A stretch of 64,000 nucleotides of DNA. Source: Dipteronia dyeriana (Eukaryota; Streptophyta; Magnoliopsida; Sapindales; Sapindaceae). The notes under the pieces were generated by a model, which saw only the letters and a program-made list of their open reading frames with translations, ran no database searches and was not told the origin of the DNA. Position 1 is the stretch's first letter; each line of letters opens with the position of its first letter. The position numbers were made by a program, and so were the translations under genes. Positions 23,164 through 34,389 of this stretch are shown one piece after another. The DNA is taken from positions 22,449,098 to 22,513,097 of the forward strand of contig CM065297.1 in the NCBI GenBank assembly GCA_032871835.1, written 5' to 3'.

Positions 23164-25429
23164 TGGGAAAAATCGCGCAACGGAAGCGTGAAAAATAATA
23201 TTAGGGTTTAGTATATTTAAAAACTTTTACCTTTAAAATAACAAGAGCCTTAATCCTAGATAATTGATGTATATAAAAGTATTGTACCTTTTTCTCGTGA
23301 CGAATGAATTAGCACCGAATTGAATCCGTAAGATCTTCCAATTAATTCTTGAACATGAATCACCTAGGAGTGTGGGCTCACTTTCTTTAAATTGTATACC
23401 AGAAGATGGAAACAAACAAAATCTTTTTCATTGTTAGTCACAATAATTTTCCAAGAGAAAAAAATTCCAAGAACATCCAATCACTTGTGAATTATCAATC
23501 TACTTGATTGAAATTCGCGTGAACCCGATTTGATTTTGTACACAAAACCCTTTTGATGTAAAGGATACTAGTGTACTATCAAAAACAAAAACGTTCCCTT
23601 TTTCTCTTCTCCTTGGCGGAATTCTACACCCTATATTTATGAGTTGACCGAATTTTGTTTATAGAAAAGAACTAAATTTTCTCCCTCAAAATTCTCTCCT
23701 GCGTTGCCGAATTTTCTTTTAGAAAATAACCTTGCCTGGCCAAAATTTTTCTCATAAAAAACTTGGGCTGGCCAAAATTCAAGAGTTGGTATATATAGGA
23801 TCACAAATCCTTTTCTAAGAAGGATTTACTTGGTTGGCAAGAATCCTTTCTTTAGGTGGATTTACTTGGTGAAAAAGAATCCTTTTTTCAATAAAGAACT
23901 CTACTCTACACCAAGACTCTTAATCCAACTCATTAGAGTATATCTGACCATATTAAAGATTTTCTAATTTGACTAGATAAATAATTCCTTTTATTTATCT
24001 AGATATCAAATATAGTCTTTATTGTTAATTATACTTCAAACAATAGTATAATATTAGGAGACCTTCTCCTATTAGGAAAAGATTTTGACTTTCAATTAAA
24101 TTATTAATTAATCAACAAATTAATTAATTTCCATTTAAATAAATAATAAAATAATAAAATAATAAAATAAAAAATAATATATTTAGGCTTTTATATTTTA
24201 GCCTTGCTGCCCATCACAATATATAGGCATATATATTATTTTTCTTATTTTATTAAATCCATTAGACCTTTATAAAAAGTCCACATGTGAACTAGACTCA
24301 TTCTTAAAAAAAGAAACAAGTCCACATGCCTTAATACAATTCTAGATGGACCCCCAAACTGGTCCGGTAGAACATATCAAGTGATCCATACAAGTTCGTG
24401 TAGATTGGGGATCTTGGCGGGTTATCTAAATTTAAGCTTCAATAGACATAACCTAATCACAATCAATAATAGGTCCAATCTATTAATTTTAGTTCATTCT
24501 ACTAAAGAACTAAAATTGAACTCTTAAATAAAGATATAATAAGTTAATATTCCTCATTCATAGCCTAGAAAATCTTAATAGAGAAAGTGTATTCTCGTGA
24601 AGAATACTTGTAATCGCCAGGAGCTCATAGACCGCATATAGCTCTCCAAGTTATCATATATTACTCATATGACCACATTTTAAACTTGGATATTTTGACT
24701 TGTCCATAAGTCATGTTCCAAAAGACACTATTGAAAACTTAACGTTAAGATTTAATATCTAATACCTCAAAACATCCATATGATGATATTCTACTCTCAT
24801 TTAATAAATGGAGCCACGATGTCCATATCTATAAATGAAGTCATCTACCGATTAACAAATGAATATCACCAAACTATCGAGGATAGACTATGCTATATAA
24901 TCATACTCATTGATAGCTCAAATGATAACATCTGCAACCATAAGTCCATCATTTATCTCAGGATTGAGATAGACTCTCCGATTGTCTTCAAGTGAAAACT
25001 TTTATCCGATGACGGTTCTAGATAAAGTATTTCACTGTGATCCAAATCAATGCACCCAGTGCACTAGATTCTTTTACCCAAAGACACCACACTTTAATGA
25101 TTTTAGACTCATCATAACACATTTGATCCCACTCAAACACTAGCAAAAGAATCTACAACTTTGACAAGATAAAGGCGCCCAACCTTTATCTTAAGTTGTG
25201 AATATTATTCAAAACTAACTAAAGAATTGTGTCTACCTCATAAATATCTAGATTTATGAACAATTCTTCCTTTCTCATAGTCTTTTGACCTTATGATTAT
25301 TTACTTTTGATAATTACAATAATTAAACTATAAATGCTATAAGATTTGTTAAACTAGAAATCACTTTATTAATATGAAAAGATTGTCACATACATTATTA
25401 TACTCTTGCTACCGAGCATAATCCCAACA
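23164..25429 (-). mobile_element. 3' LTR of Copia family B element
   Basis: The 2266-bp LTR runs in plus orientation from TGGGAAAAATCGCG to CATAATCCCAACA (reverse of TGTTGGGATTATG). It is followed at 25431-25439 by TCTCCCACT, the reverse of a polypurine tract AGTGGGAGA, so this is the 3' LTR of a minus-strand element. The half from about 24420 to 25100 is almost identical to the 5' LTR, while 23164-23560 differs at roughly one base in ten by my hand comparison. An AATAATAAAA-type repeat at about 24140-24170 is absent from the partner. Confidence 0.85.
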
Positions 25430-25430
25430 A

Positions 25431-25439
25431 TCTCCCACT
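25431..25439 (-). other. Polypurine tract of Copia family B element
   Basis: On the minus strand the purine run AGTGGGAGA sits immediately before the LTR start TGTTGGG. This is the usual site where plus-strand DNA synthesis is primed. Confidence 0.75.
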
Positions 25440-25532
25440 TGCTCTATAGCAAATGTGTCATATCTCTCATCCCCATGTTCTCTAGATGCCCATCAAAACT
25501 ATTTTATGAAAGAGCCTTTGTAAAGGGATCCG

Positions 25533-26960
25533 CTAGATTATCTTGGTAATCGTCACGTTACCCCAATGAACAATTTTCCTTAGAAGGTGATACTTTATTT
25601 CAATGTGTTTTCCTCTCTTATGACTTCTTGGTTCTCTCGAATTAGCTACTGCTCCACTATTGTCACAATAGATAGTGATCTGCTTATTCACATCAGGAAC
25701 CACTTTCAAGTCAATCAAGAATTGGTGTAGCCAGACAGCCTCTTTAGCAGCCTCGTATGCGGTAACATATTCGGCTTCCATGGTGGAATCAGTAATACAA
25801 GATTGCTTGACACTCCTCCATATGACTGCCCCTCTTCCAATAGTAAATACAGATTCTGATGTTGATCTCCTATAGTCAGAATCTGACTAAAAATCAGAAT
25901 CAGTATACCCTAGGGGAATTAAATCCCCTCCAGAGTATAAAAGCATATAATCTCTCGTTCTCCTGAGATACTTGAAAATATGATTGACTGCCATCTAGTG
26001 ATCAGGGCCAGGCTTCGATTGAAACCTACTAACTATGCCTCCAGCAAAACAAATATCTGGTATAGTATAGAGAATTGCATACATGAGACCTCCAACTGCC
26101 AATGCATATGGAACCCTACTTATGAATTGCTCTTCATGCTCATTCTTAGGAACTTGTTCCTTAGAAAGTTTGATTCCATGTCTGAAAGGTCGCATACCTT
26201 TTTTGGAATCTTGTATGGAAAACCTAGATAATATTTTATCTATGTATGAAACTTGGGATAGTGCAATCATTCTATTCTTTCTATCCCTTATGACTTGGAT
26301 ATGAAGAATATAATTTGCTTCTTCTAAGTCCTCCATATCAAATTGTTTTGCTAACCATTCTTTTGCTGATGTCAATATACCTACATCGTTTCTGATTAGT
26401 AGTATATCATCAACGTAAAGAACTAGGAAAACCAACTTGTAACCTTTAATCCTTTTGTATACACATGGTTTATTAAGGTTTTGAATAAATCCAAAACTTT
26501 TCACGGCTTGATCGAACCTTATTTTCCAGGATCTGGATGTTTGCTTCAATCCATATATGGATCTTTGCAACTTGCATACCTTTTCCTCTTGGCCTTTTTC
26601 AATGAATCCTTTTGGTTGCATCATATAGATGTTTTTGTCATGACTTCCATTAAGGAAAGCTGTCTTGACGTCCATTTACCAAATCTCTAGGTCTAGAGTT
26701 TCCACCTTTCAATCCATTCCTCTTTTCCTCTTGTTCTCTTGTATACCCACTTGCACCCGATGGGTTTTATCCCTTTAGGCAAGTCTATAAGAGACCAAAC
26801 TTTGTTTTTGAACATAGATTCAATTTCGAATTGCATTGCCTTTTCCAATGGCGACAATCAATATTTTTTATTGCTTCCTTGTACGTATAAGGATCATCGT
26901 CGTCCGGATGATTCTCTACAGATTCTTTTAAACCAATGTATCTCTCGGGTTGTCTACTAA
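25533..26960 (-). pseudogene. Copia reverse transcriptase and RNase H, family B
   Basis: The RT part (25995-26675) reads MDVKTAFLNGSHDKNIYM, then YGLKQTSRSWKIRFDQ, and retains an intact catalytic box LYVDDILLI near 26408-26434, then PYALAVGGLMYAILYTIPDI. RNase H (25533-25781) reads MEAEYVTAYEAAKEAVWLHQ and ITIYCDNSGAVANS, ending just before the polypurine tract. Lesions are few: TAG at 25992-25994 where the family has Trp (PGPDHW), another TAG near 25890, and frame changes above 26690. This is typical plant Ty1/copia pol. The wording resembles Tork/Angela-type elements, but I cannot assign the lineage firmly. Confidence 0.85.
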
Positions 26961-27099
26961 CCCTCCCACTACGATGAGGTATGGTAGATTGTTGATCTTG
27001 TGTTGGTACAGAACTTACAATTGGGCTTGGTTGTGAAACCTCTTATGGAATTGTGTCTCCTGAAAGCTAATTCAGGACAGTTCTACTTTTAGGTACAAA

Positions 27100-28209
27100 A
27101 TTATTCATATAGTCCTCTTCCAGAAATTTAGCATTTGTCGAAACAAATACTTTAAGACCTAAAAGAATATAAAATAATATCCTTCTGTTCCTTTTGGATA
27201 CCTTACAAATATGCATGTTTTTGAACGAGACTCCATCTTTTCGGTCTTTCCTTTTAACACGTGCACAGGACATCCAAATATTCTTAAGTGTTGTAAACTA
27301 GGCTTTCGCCTGGTCCACAACTCATGCGGTGTCTTAGGAACCGACTTAGATGGTACGTCATTTAGAATGTACATAACGGTTTGTAAAGCATATCCTCAAA
27401 AAGAATTAGGGAGTGTTGAATAACTCAACATAGACCTAACCATGTTCGAAAGAGTTCTATTTCTCCTTTCTACCACCCCATTTTGTTGAGGTGTACCTGG
27501 TGCATAAAACTGAGAAATTATCCCATTATTAATAAGATATTGTTGAAACTCACCAGATAGATATTCTCCACCATGATCAGACCTCAGGATTTTTATGCGT
27601 TTCTTAAGCTAATTTTCTATTTCATCTTTAAATGCTTTAAACATGTCAAAAGCATCCGACTTATGTCTCATGAGATACACATAGCTAAATCTTGAGTGAT
27701 CATCCATGAAAGTGATGAAGTACTCATATCCATCTCTAGCTTGAATGTTCATAGGTTCACACACATCAGTGTGTATCAATCCTAAACATTCGATGACTCT
27801 TGTGCCTTTGGTCGTAAACGACCTTTTGGTCATTTTAGCTTCCAAACAAGATTTACAAGTTGGTAGATACTTACCAATCTTTTAATCCTATTAAGGTTAA
27901 TATGACCTAGGCGTAAATTCCATAGGTAGGTTTCATTTTTTGATAATTTTTCTCTTTTATGATTAGGTTCCGTTGATTCCGTATCTAACAAGTGAGAGAT
28001 ACTTCTATGCAAATAGAATAAACCGTTTTCCAATGTACCTTTGCAAATAATTTTATCATTCTTACTAATAATAAAAGCTTTATTAAAAGTAACCGAATAA
28101 CCAAATTTATTTAAACAAGAAACTGAAATTAAATTCCTCTTGAATTGAGATACATAATAAACGTCTATTAAATCTAAATGCCTATAAGAATCTAAATTGA
28201 TTCTAATAT
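27100..28209 (-). pseudogene. Copia integrase with GAG pre-integrase region, family B
   Basis: From the upstream end: DVYYVSQFKRNLISVSCL (about 28150), LENGLFYLHRSI, LWNLRLGHINLNRI (zinc-binding H), a CKSC pair near 27860, then the core HTDVCEPMNIQARDGYE and FITFMDDHSRFSYVY with two catalytic Asp residues, then GTPQQNGVVERRNRT with the catalytic Glu region (about 27480). ELWTRRKPSLQHLRIFGCPV and EGYYF follow at 27159-27374. There is a one-base frameshift near 27885 and stops at about 27609 and 27420. At 28209 the frame is cut by a family C solo LTR; protease-side sequence resumes at 29798. Confidence 0.85.
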
Positions 28210-29792
28210 TGAAAAAAAAATTATGGTATGCTTAATATTAATCTAGAAAGGGGGTGAATAGATTTTAAACAAATTTACCCAATTTTCGTTAAAGGTCAAG
28301 ATTAGGAAAATGCTCCTAGCTAGTTATAATAAAATCACAAGTGTAAAATACGAAAATATAAATGACACTTGAGATATACGTGGAAACCCTCCAAATGGGA
28401 AAAACCACGAGCTGATGAGTGCGCCACACTATAGCCTCGAATCCACTAATGGCAAGGAATTACAACCTAATCCCGGTTTAATCCACCACCACTACCTTAT
28501 CCCGGTATAAGTGAACCTAGTTCATCTTGCTTGTGCTTTAAGCTACCTACTCCCGGAAGCAACACAAGTCTTACTTCTCAATGTAGAGATAAAGTGTCCT
28601 AAGTGAATATATGATGATATTCAATGAACAAACAAGGCTAGGAAACCCTATATGCTTATCTAGGATAATGAGATGACAATTAATGCAATCCTAGATATCA
28701 AGTGCTAAATGACATGTTTAAATAGCTTAGCTAAACATAGATCAATCAATCCTATGAAGCTATCACAATACAACACTCAATCATGTCATCACAACAATCT
28801 CTAATTTGTATCTAGAAATATTCTAAGAGAATACAATTAATTAAAGAGATGGTTTAGCAAGCAAAAACACTTAACTTCTAAGAATATAGTGAAGAGCTTA
28901 CCAAACAAGATGTGATGAAGCAACCCTATCCATAGATGCACTCTAGATGAACTTAGAAGATGCAAGATGAAGATTTGATGCACATAGGAATGCTTTGAGT
29001 GATTAAAAATGAGTTCTTGGAAGTGTTTTTCCTTTGAAATGTGTTCTAAGGAAAATATATGATATGTTGAACTCTTTTTCGACCTTAAGACAATGAGAGA
29101 TATATATATATAAGATCCAAACAAAGTGATGTCGGTTTGGAAAAAGCGTTCCACTTCTTCATTGTACGTTGGTGAGGTGCGATGGTTGAGTAGCGCACAA
29201 CCTATTTTTACAACAGGCGCTGGACGAGTGGCGCATCCCAGTGGCGCAACACAGGCGCAGATCCTCTAGAATGTTTGCACTGGTGAGGTGCGCTAGACGA
29301 GTAGCGCACCACCAGCGCACGGCCACACTTTACATCTTTACGAGGGTGCAGCAACGCAACCCAGTGGTGCAACACTAGCGACAGTCCACTGTGAATGTTG
29401 CGTTGGTGGGGTGCGTTGGTCGAGTAGCGCACCACCAGCGCAAGGCCTATTTTTTCAACACTCAAATGCACAAAAACAATAAGTTCAAGAGTGATGAAAT
29501 TGCATCCTATTTTAATGCCTAGCATGACATACAACTTTCATAGCAAGATGCAAATAGGTCAACAAGAGTCATTTAAACTAAAATACACACAAGAAAACAC
29601 TCAACATATAAGATCAAGAGTTATGCAAGAATATGTGAGTGTGTGCAACTATCTCTTCAAAGTAAGTAAGCACAAGAAATTTACCTTTGGTGCTTTTCCT
29701 CTTGAGGTCTTGAGAGCCTAAGCTACCCTTACACGAACCCTAACAATATGGTTGTTCACGAAATAAGCCAATCAACAAATGAGGACTTTTCA
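28210..29792 (-). mobile_element. Family C solo LTR inserted in Copia B pol
   Basis: The insert is bounded by AATAT (28205-28209 and 29793-29797), begins TGAAAAAAAAATTATGG and ends GAGGACTTTTCA. Read on the minus strand it starts TGAAAAGTCCTCATTTG and matches the longer LTR at 47034-49203: both contain gattggcttatttc near the start, and gtggaaaccctccaaatgg and gggtgaatag towards the end. Removing it joins the Copia coding sequence on both sides. The 29200-29460 part contains several imperfect units around ggtgcgctggRcgagtagcgc. Confidence 0.85.
29200..29460. repeat. Imperfect GC-rich repeats inside the family C LTR
   Basis: Four imperfect units of about 55-70 bases share the phrases gtgaggtgcg, cgagtagcgcac and caccagcgca, within otherwise A/T-rich LTR sequence. 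The homologous LTR at 47034-49203 has only a short related stretch near 47885-47930, so the units probably expanded in this copy. Confidence 0.6.
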
Positions 29793-29797
29793 AATAT

Positions 29798-30640
29798 CTC
29801 TCAAGACACTAGTAGACACCAACACTCCATTGCCTAAACGCAAGTTGAATTCATTATTATTCAGTCTATTCCTTTGACCTTTTTCACCACAAAGGAAACA
29901 TTTCCCTTTGATCTTGGTTACTTCCTTGGTCTCCTTCTAAAAAGGCTCAAGTTGTTTTCTTCTGTTGTCTCTTGACCTTTTTACGGGTCTTTAACAGTAG
30001 CAACTTACCAAGCATGTGAATCTCTTAACCCTTGCCTTCCACAAGGATTATTTTGGTGCTTTGAAAAGCTTACATCAGGCCTTGCAAGGTGTATTCCTTC
30101 TTGTTCAAGGTGTAGTCCGACTTAAACTGATCAAAGGAATCTGACAGTGAGTTGACGATCACGTCAATTTTTGCCTCATCATCTATCTCAGCACCATTTA
30201 GTTCAACAATGTTGAGATGTGCTATGACTTTCATCATGTGATCTTTAACAACCTATCCAGGTTTCATCCTTAGATTCATGAAAGCAGTCACTGTCTCTCT
30301 CTTAGTCATTCTAGACCTCATAGCTAACATCTTCTATAGAGACATCATTATATCAACAGCAGTCTCTATTCCTTCATGTTGTTGTTGCAATACGTCGAAG
30401 ATGGTGGCCATAATGTAATGTACATTTAGTTATCTCATCTGAAGACTCCTACTGCTGATACTCATCTCTTTGCTTCTAAGTAGATTCATTAGTAAAAGTA
30501 GGTGGTTTAGGAGTATACATAATGAACTTATGCTTTTTAGCTTGCAAAAACAACCCAATATTCCTTTTCCATGTGACATAATTATCATCAGTTAAAGTAT
30601 TATCTTTTAGGATTTTGATTAGGGATGGGGTCATGATTTC
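29798..30640 (-). pseudogene. Copia gag remnant with zinc knuckle, family B
   Basis: The start region on the minus strand reads NYVTWKRNIGLFLQAKKHKF (about 30510-30590), the usual plant Copia gag opening. It is followed by decayed helical sequence, VIVNSLSDSFDQFKSDYTLN (about 30100-30160), and a zinc-knuckle start GKCFLCGEKGQ near 29890, lacking the final His/Cys. The text then passes directly into LRLGNGVLVS at 29822-29860, which normally lies after the protease active site, so the protease core (D-S-G box) seems to be deleted. Stops are frequent above 30160. The product would be the particle protein. Confidence 0.7.
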
Positions 30641-31877
30641 TTTATATCAACAAAAATTATATAAGTAAATAATCATGATAAAGTACTTTTGAATATTTAT
30701 CTTGAATTAAATAAAATAATTCAATCATAAAATTCCATGGTGATCCAACACCCATAAATGTCACGCCTCCTTTAGGAGTTCGCACCATTTACTAGTTGGA
30801 CTAGGTCCCACCTAATTGTTAACATAACAACCAACATTTTCAATTTTAGCCTTGCAATTTTATTAACAAAAACTCTTGGGAGGATATTAATAAAATCACA
30901 TTGAGTGTGTTACCAAGTTATCGACCTTCAATATGTTCCCTCACGAATATCCCTCCTTTGGGAGTAGATATCGTTTGGGTCAATTGTTTAGTCTATTCTT
31001 ATAAGGAAGTATCTTGCTAAATTCCATTCATGAATACCCCTTGGGGGGTTATTACACGAAACATAAAGCTCAACTAAACTTGGAGGCTGTAGGTGTTCCA
31101 AAACACCTTCTCCCACTCAATTATTTAAGGCGTGTGATCGAATTCCATATAATAATTTACCAAGTTATCTAGATTCCAATTAGATACCTAAATCATTCAA
31201 TGCATGTTCATACCAAAAGAGATATATGAGTGGCACTCCTATTCTATATGACATGTTATCAAACAATGTGAAACATTGCAATATTTACAAAAAGTACAAA
31301 TAGCTATAGTTTTAGTCTATTCTAGAAAAGCAAGTAAATTACATATGTCTTGGAATACAAAAAACTCCTTTCTTGGGGAACAAGTCTTCACGCGACCTTC
31401 GTCATTTGGACTCCCTCGGCTGCCTCCCATGGGAGTGCGCACCCTTGGCCCTTTGCCATGGGCGTGTGCATGCCACAACCTCATAAAGGGCTTCCATGCT
31501 TAGCCCATGGCATTCATACGGCAGCCCATGCCACAACAATCGTGGCCACGTGCTCTTTGTACGCACGTTTGTTGCTATGGCTTGCACGGTCCCGAACTTG
31601 TTCCAGTTGCTTCCAATTCTTCAAACCTTTGAGTCTTCAATACTTGAATGTATTTCAGAATAATTTTAAATAAAAAAAATACTTCATTTTTTTTATTATT
31701 TTATATTACAATATAGTGCAGTATTTTTATTACAATAATAATATAAAAAAAACTTAGCAACTACCAAGAAGGAAATTATGGTGATGATAGGTCACCTTTC
31801 TTGTTACAATCCTAAAAAAAATTACATTGAAATTCTAGGACCGAAATTGAGCAATAAAAACCACATATAAAACACAC

Positions 31878-31919
<42 letters not shown>

Positions 31920-32042
31920 ATACATTCCAATGTAAATATATATATACGAATATCTAGAGTGCCGTCTCTTTCTAAAACATGCATATATAAAATAAAAAGA
32001 AAAAGATTCATATGCACATACATCAATTAATCAAGTGTACAA
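30641..32042 (-). other. Untranslated leader of the Copia family B element
   Basis: Lies between the PBS and gag, without recognisable coding. It contains a GC-rich island at about 31385-31610 with repeated ccatggg/gcccatg phrases in an A/T-rich background, and a long TA run at 31879-31918. Leader regions of this length occur in plant Copia elements. Confidence 0.5.
31879..31918. repeat. TA microsatellite
   Basis: About twenty uninterrupted TA dinucleotides in the Copia family B leader. Confidence 0.9.
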
Positions 32043-32058
32043 CCAGGCACTAATACCA
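32043..32058 (-). other. Primer-binding site, initiator tRNA-Met type
   Basis: Minus-strand TGGTATTAGTGCCTGG matches the plant Copia site TGGTATCAGAGCC at all but two positions. It lies two bases from the LTR end at 32061, which fixes the element orientation as minus. Confidence 0.85.
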
Positions 32059-32060
32059 AT

Positions 32061-33972
32061 TGGGGGAAAAATAGCGCAATGGAAGCGTGATAAATAAAAT
32101 TAGGGTTTAGTATATTTAAATTTTTTTCCCTTTAAAATAACAAGAACCTTAACCCTAGATCAATTGATGTATATAAAAGTATCGTACCTTTTTCTCGTGA
32201 TGATTGAACTAGCACCGAATTGAACCCACTAGATCTTCTAATCCAATCATGAATGTGAATCACCTAGGAGTGTGGGCTCCCTTTCTTTAAATTGTATACC
32301 TGAGGATGGAAACATACAAAATCTTTTTCTTTGTTAGTCACAATAATCCTTCAAGAGAAAAATCCAAGAACGTCCGGTCACTTGTGAATTATCAATCTAC
32401 TTGATTGAAACTCGCGTGAACCCGATTTGATTTTGTACACAAAACCCTTATGATGTAAAGGATACTAGTGTACTATCAAAAACAAAACTGTTCCCTTTTT
32501 CTCTTCTCCTTGGTTGAATTCTACACCCTATATATATGAGTTGACCGAATTTTATCTAGAGTAAAAAACTAAATTTTTCTCCCTCAAAATTCTCTCTTGC
32601 TTGGCCGAATTTTCTCTTAGAAAATAACCTTTCTTGGCCGAAATTTTACTCATAAAAAACTTGGGCTAGCCGAAATTCGAGAGGTGTTATATATAGGATC
32701 ACAAATCCTTTCCTAAGAAGGACTTACTTGGTTGGCAAGAATCCTTTCCTTAGGTGGATTTACTTGGTGAAAAAGAATCCTTTTTTAAAGAAGAATTCTA
32801 CTCTACACCAAGACTCCTAATCCAACTCATTAGAGTATTTGTGACCATATTAAAGATTTCTTAATTTGACTAGATAAATAATTCCTTTTATTTATCAACT
32901 TATCAAATATAATCTTTAATATTAATTATACTACCAACAATAGTATAATATTAGGAGACCTTCTCCTATTAGGAAAAGATTTTGACTTTTAATTAAATAA
33001 TTAATTAATTTCAATTTAATTAAATAATAAAATAAAAAATAATATATTTAGGCTTTTATATTTTAGCCTTGCTGCCCATCACAATATATAGGCATATATA
33101 TTATTTTTCTTATTTTATTAAATCCATTAGACCTTTATAAAAAGTCCACATGTGAACTAGACTCATTCTTAAAAAAAGAAACAAGTTCACATGCCTTAAT
33201 ACAATTCTAGATGGACCCCTAAATTGGTCCAATAGACTATATCAAGTGATCCATGGAAGTTCGTGTGGATTGGGGATCTTGGAGGGATATCTAAATTTAA
33301 GCTTCAATAGACATAACCTAATCACAATCAATAATAGGTCCAATCTATTAATTTTAGTTCATTCTACTAAAGAACTAAAATTGAACTCTTAAATAAAGAT
33401 ATAATAAGTTAATATTCCTCATTCATAGCCTAGAAAATCTTAATAGAGAAAGTGTATTCTCGTGAAGAATACTTGTAATCGCCAGGAGCTCATAGACCGC
33501 ATATAGCTCTCCAAGTTATCATATATTACTCATATGACCACATTTTAAACTTGGATATTTTGACTTGTCCATAAGTCATGTTCCAAAAGACACTATTGAA
33601 AACTTAACGTTAAGATTTAATATCTAATACCTCAAAACATCCATATGATGATATTCTACTCTCATTTAATAAATGGAGCCACGATGTCCATATCTATAAA
33701 TGAAGTCATCTATCGATTAACAAATAAATAACACCAAACTATCGAGGATAGACTATGCTATATAATCATACTCATTGATAGCTCAAATGATAACATCTGC
33801 AACCATAAGTCCATCATTTATCTCAGGATTGAGATAGACTCTCCGATTGTCTTCAAGTGAAAACTTTTATCCGATGACGATTCTAGATAAAGTATTTCAC
33901 CGTGATCCAAATCAATGCACCCAGTGCACTAGATTCTTTTACCCAAAGACACCACACTTTGATGATTTTAGA
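32061..33972 (-). mobile_element. 5' LTR of Copia family B element (truncated)
   Basis: Begins TGGGGGAAAAATAGCGC next to the PBS and is collinear with the 3' LTR until GATGATTTTAGA at about 33972, where it stops. The last ~330 bases, including the LTR start TGTTGGG, are missing. What follows is unrelated sequence, so the outer target-site duplication is lost. See 23164-25429 for the uneven similarity between the two LTRs. Confidence 0.85.
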
Positions 33973-34389
33973 TGCAACTTGTATTTTATTTGCATTAGAT
34001 CTCTTGCCTAATTTGCACCTTGATACCTATAAGGAAGTTTATTTCCTTATCAGAATGTACTTTGAGATGTCTTGTTTAAATCAGATTCTTCTTCTGTGTA
34101 TTAGAGTCTTAACTTTATTAAACCTGAATGTTGTCCACATGTCAGCTATTCGACCATATGCTAAACCCGACCAGATTTCCTTCCCCCGACTAGCGGTTTT
34201 ACCTGATCATAGGCTTTACCCGATCATCTTGACGATCCCGTTCGGGTCTTCATATCCAATCGTCCGTGTTATCATGGTCGGGAGGTTTAATGGGCCTTTA
34301 TTAGTCAACTTGGGTTGGTTCAGTCTGGTTGACCTTTGATGATGTGGCACCAACGACTCTTTTTTATTGCTTACATGTCATATCATCTA
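33973..34389. other. Unassigned segment between two Copia elements
   Basis: It has no counterpart elsewhere in the window that I could find and no recognisable protein. It contains several cccgatcat/cccgaccag phrases (34155-34240). The left side breaks the family B LTR and the right side runs into decayed plus-strand Copia pol. It may be a piece of another LTR; this is a guess. Confidence 0.35.

Noticed and set aside
29200..29460. Repeated units considered as a CRISPR-like array
   Set aside because: The units are imperfect, contiguous and without unique spacers; they lie in a plant LTR.
31276..31673. ORFs in the GC-rich part of the Copia B leader, considered as a host gene exon
   Set aside because: No domain, no splice context, and the region lies inside the element between PBS and gag.
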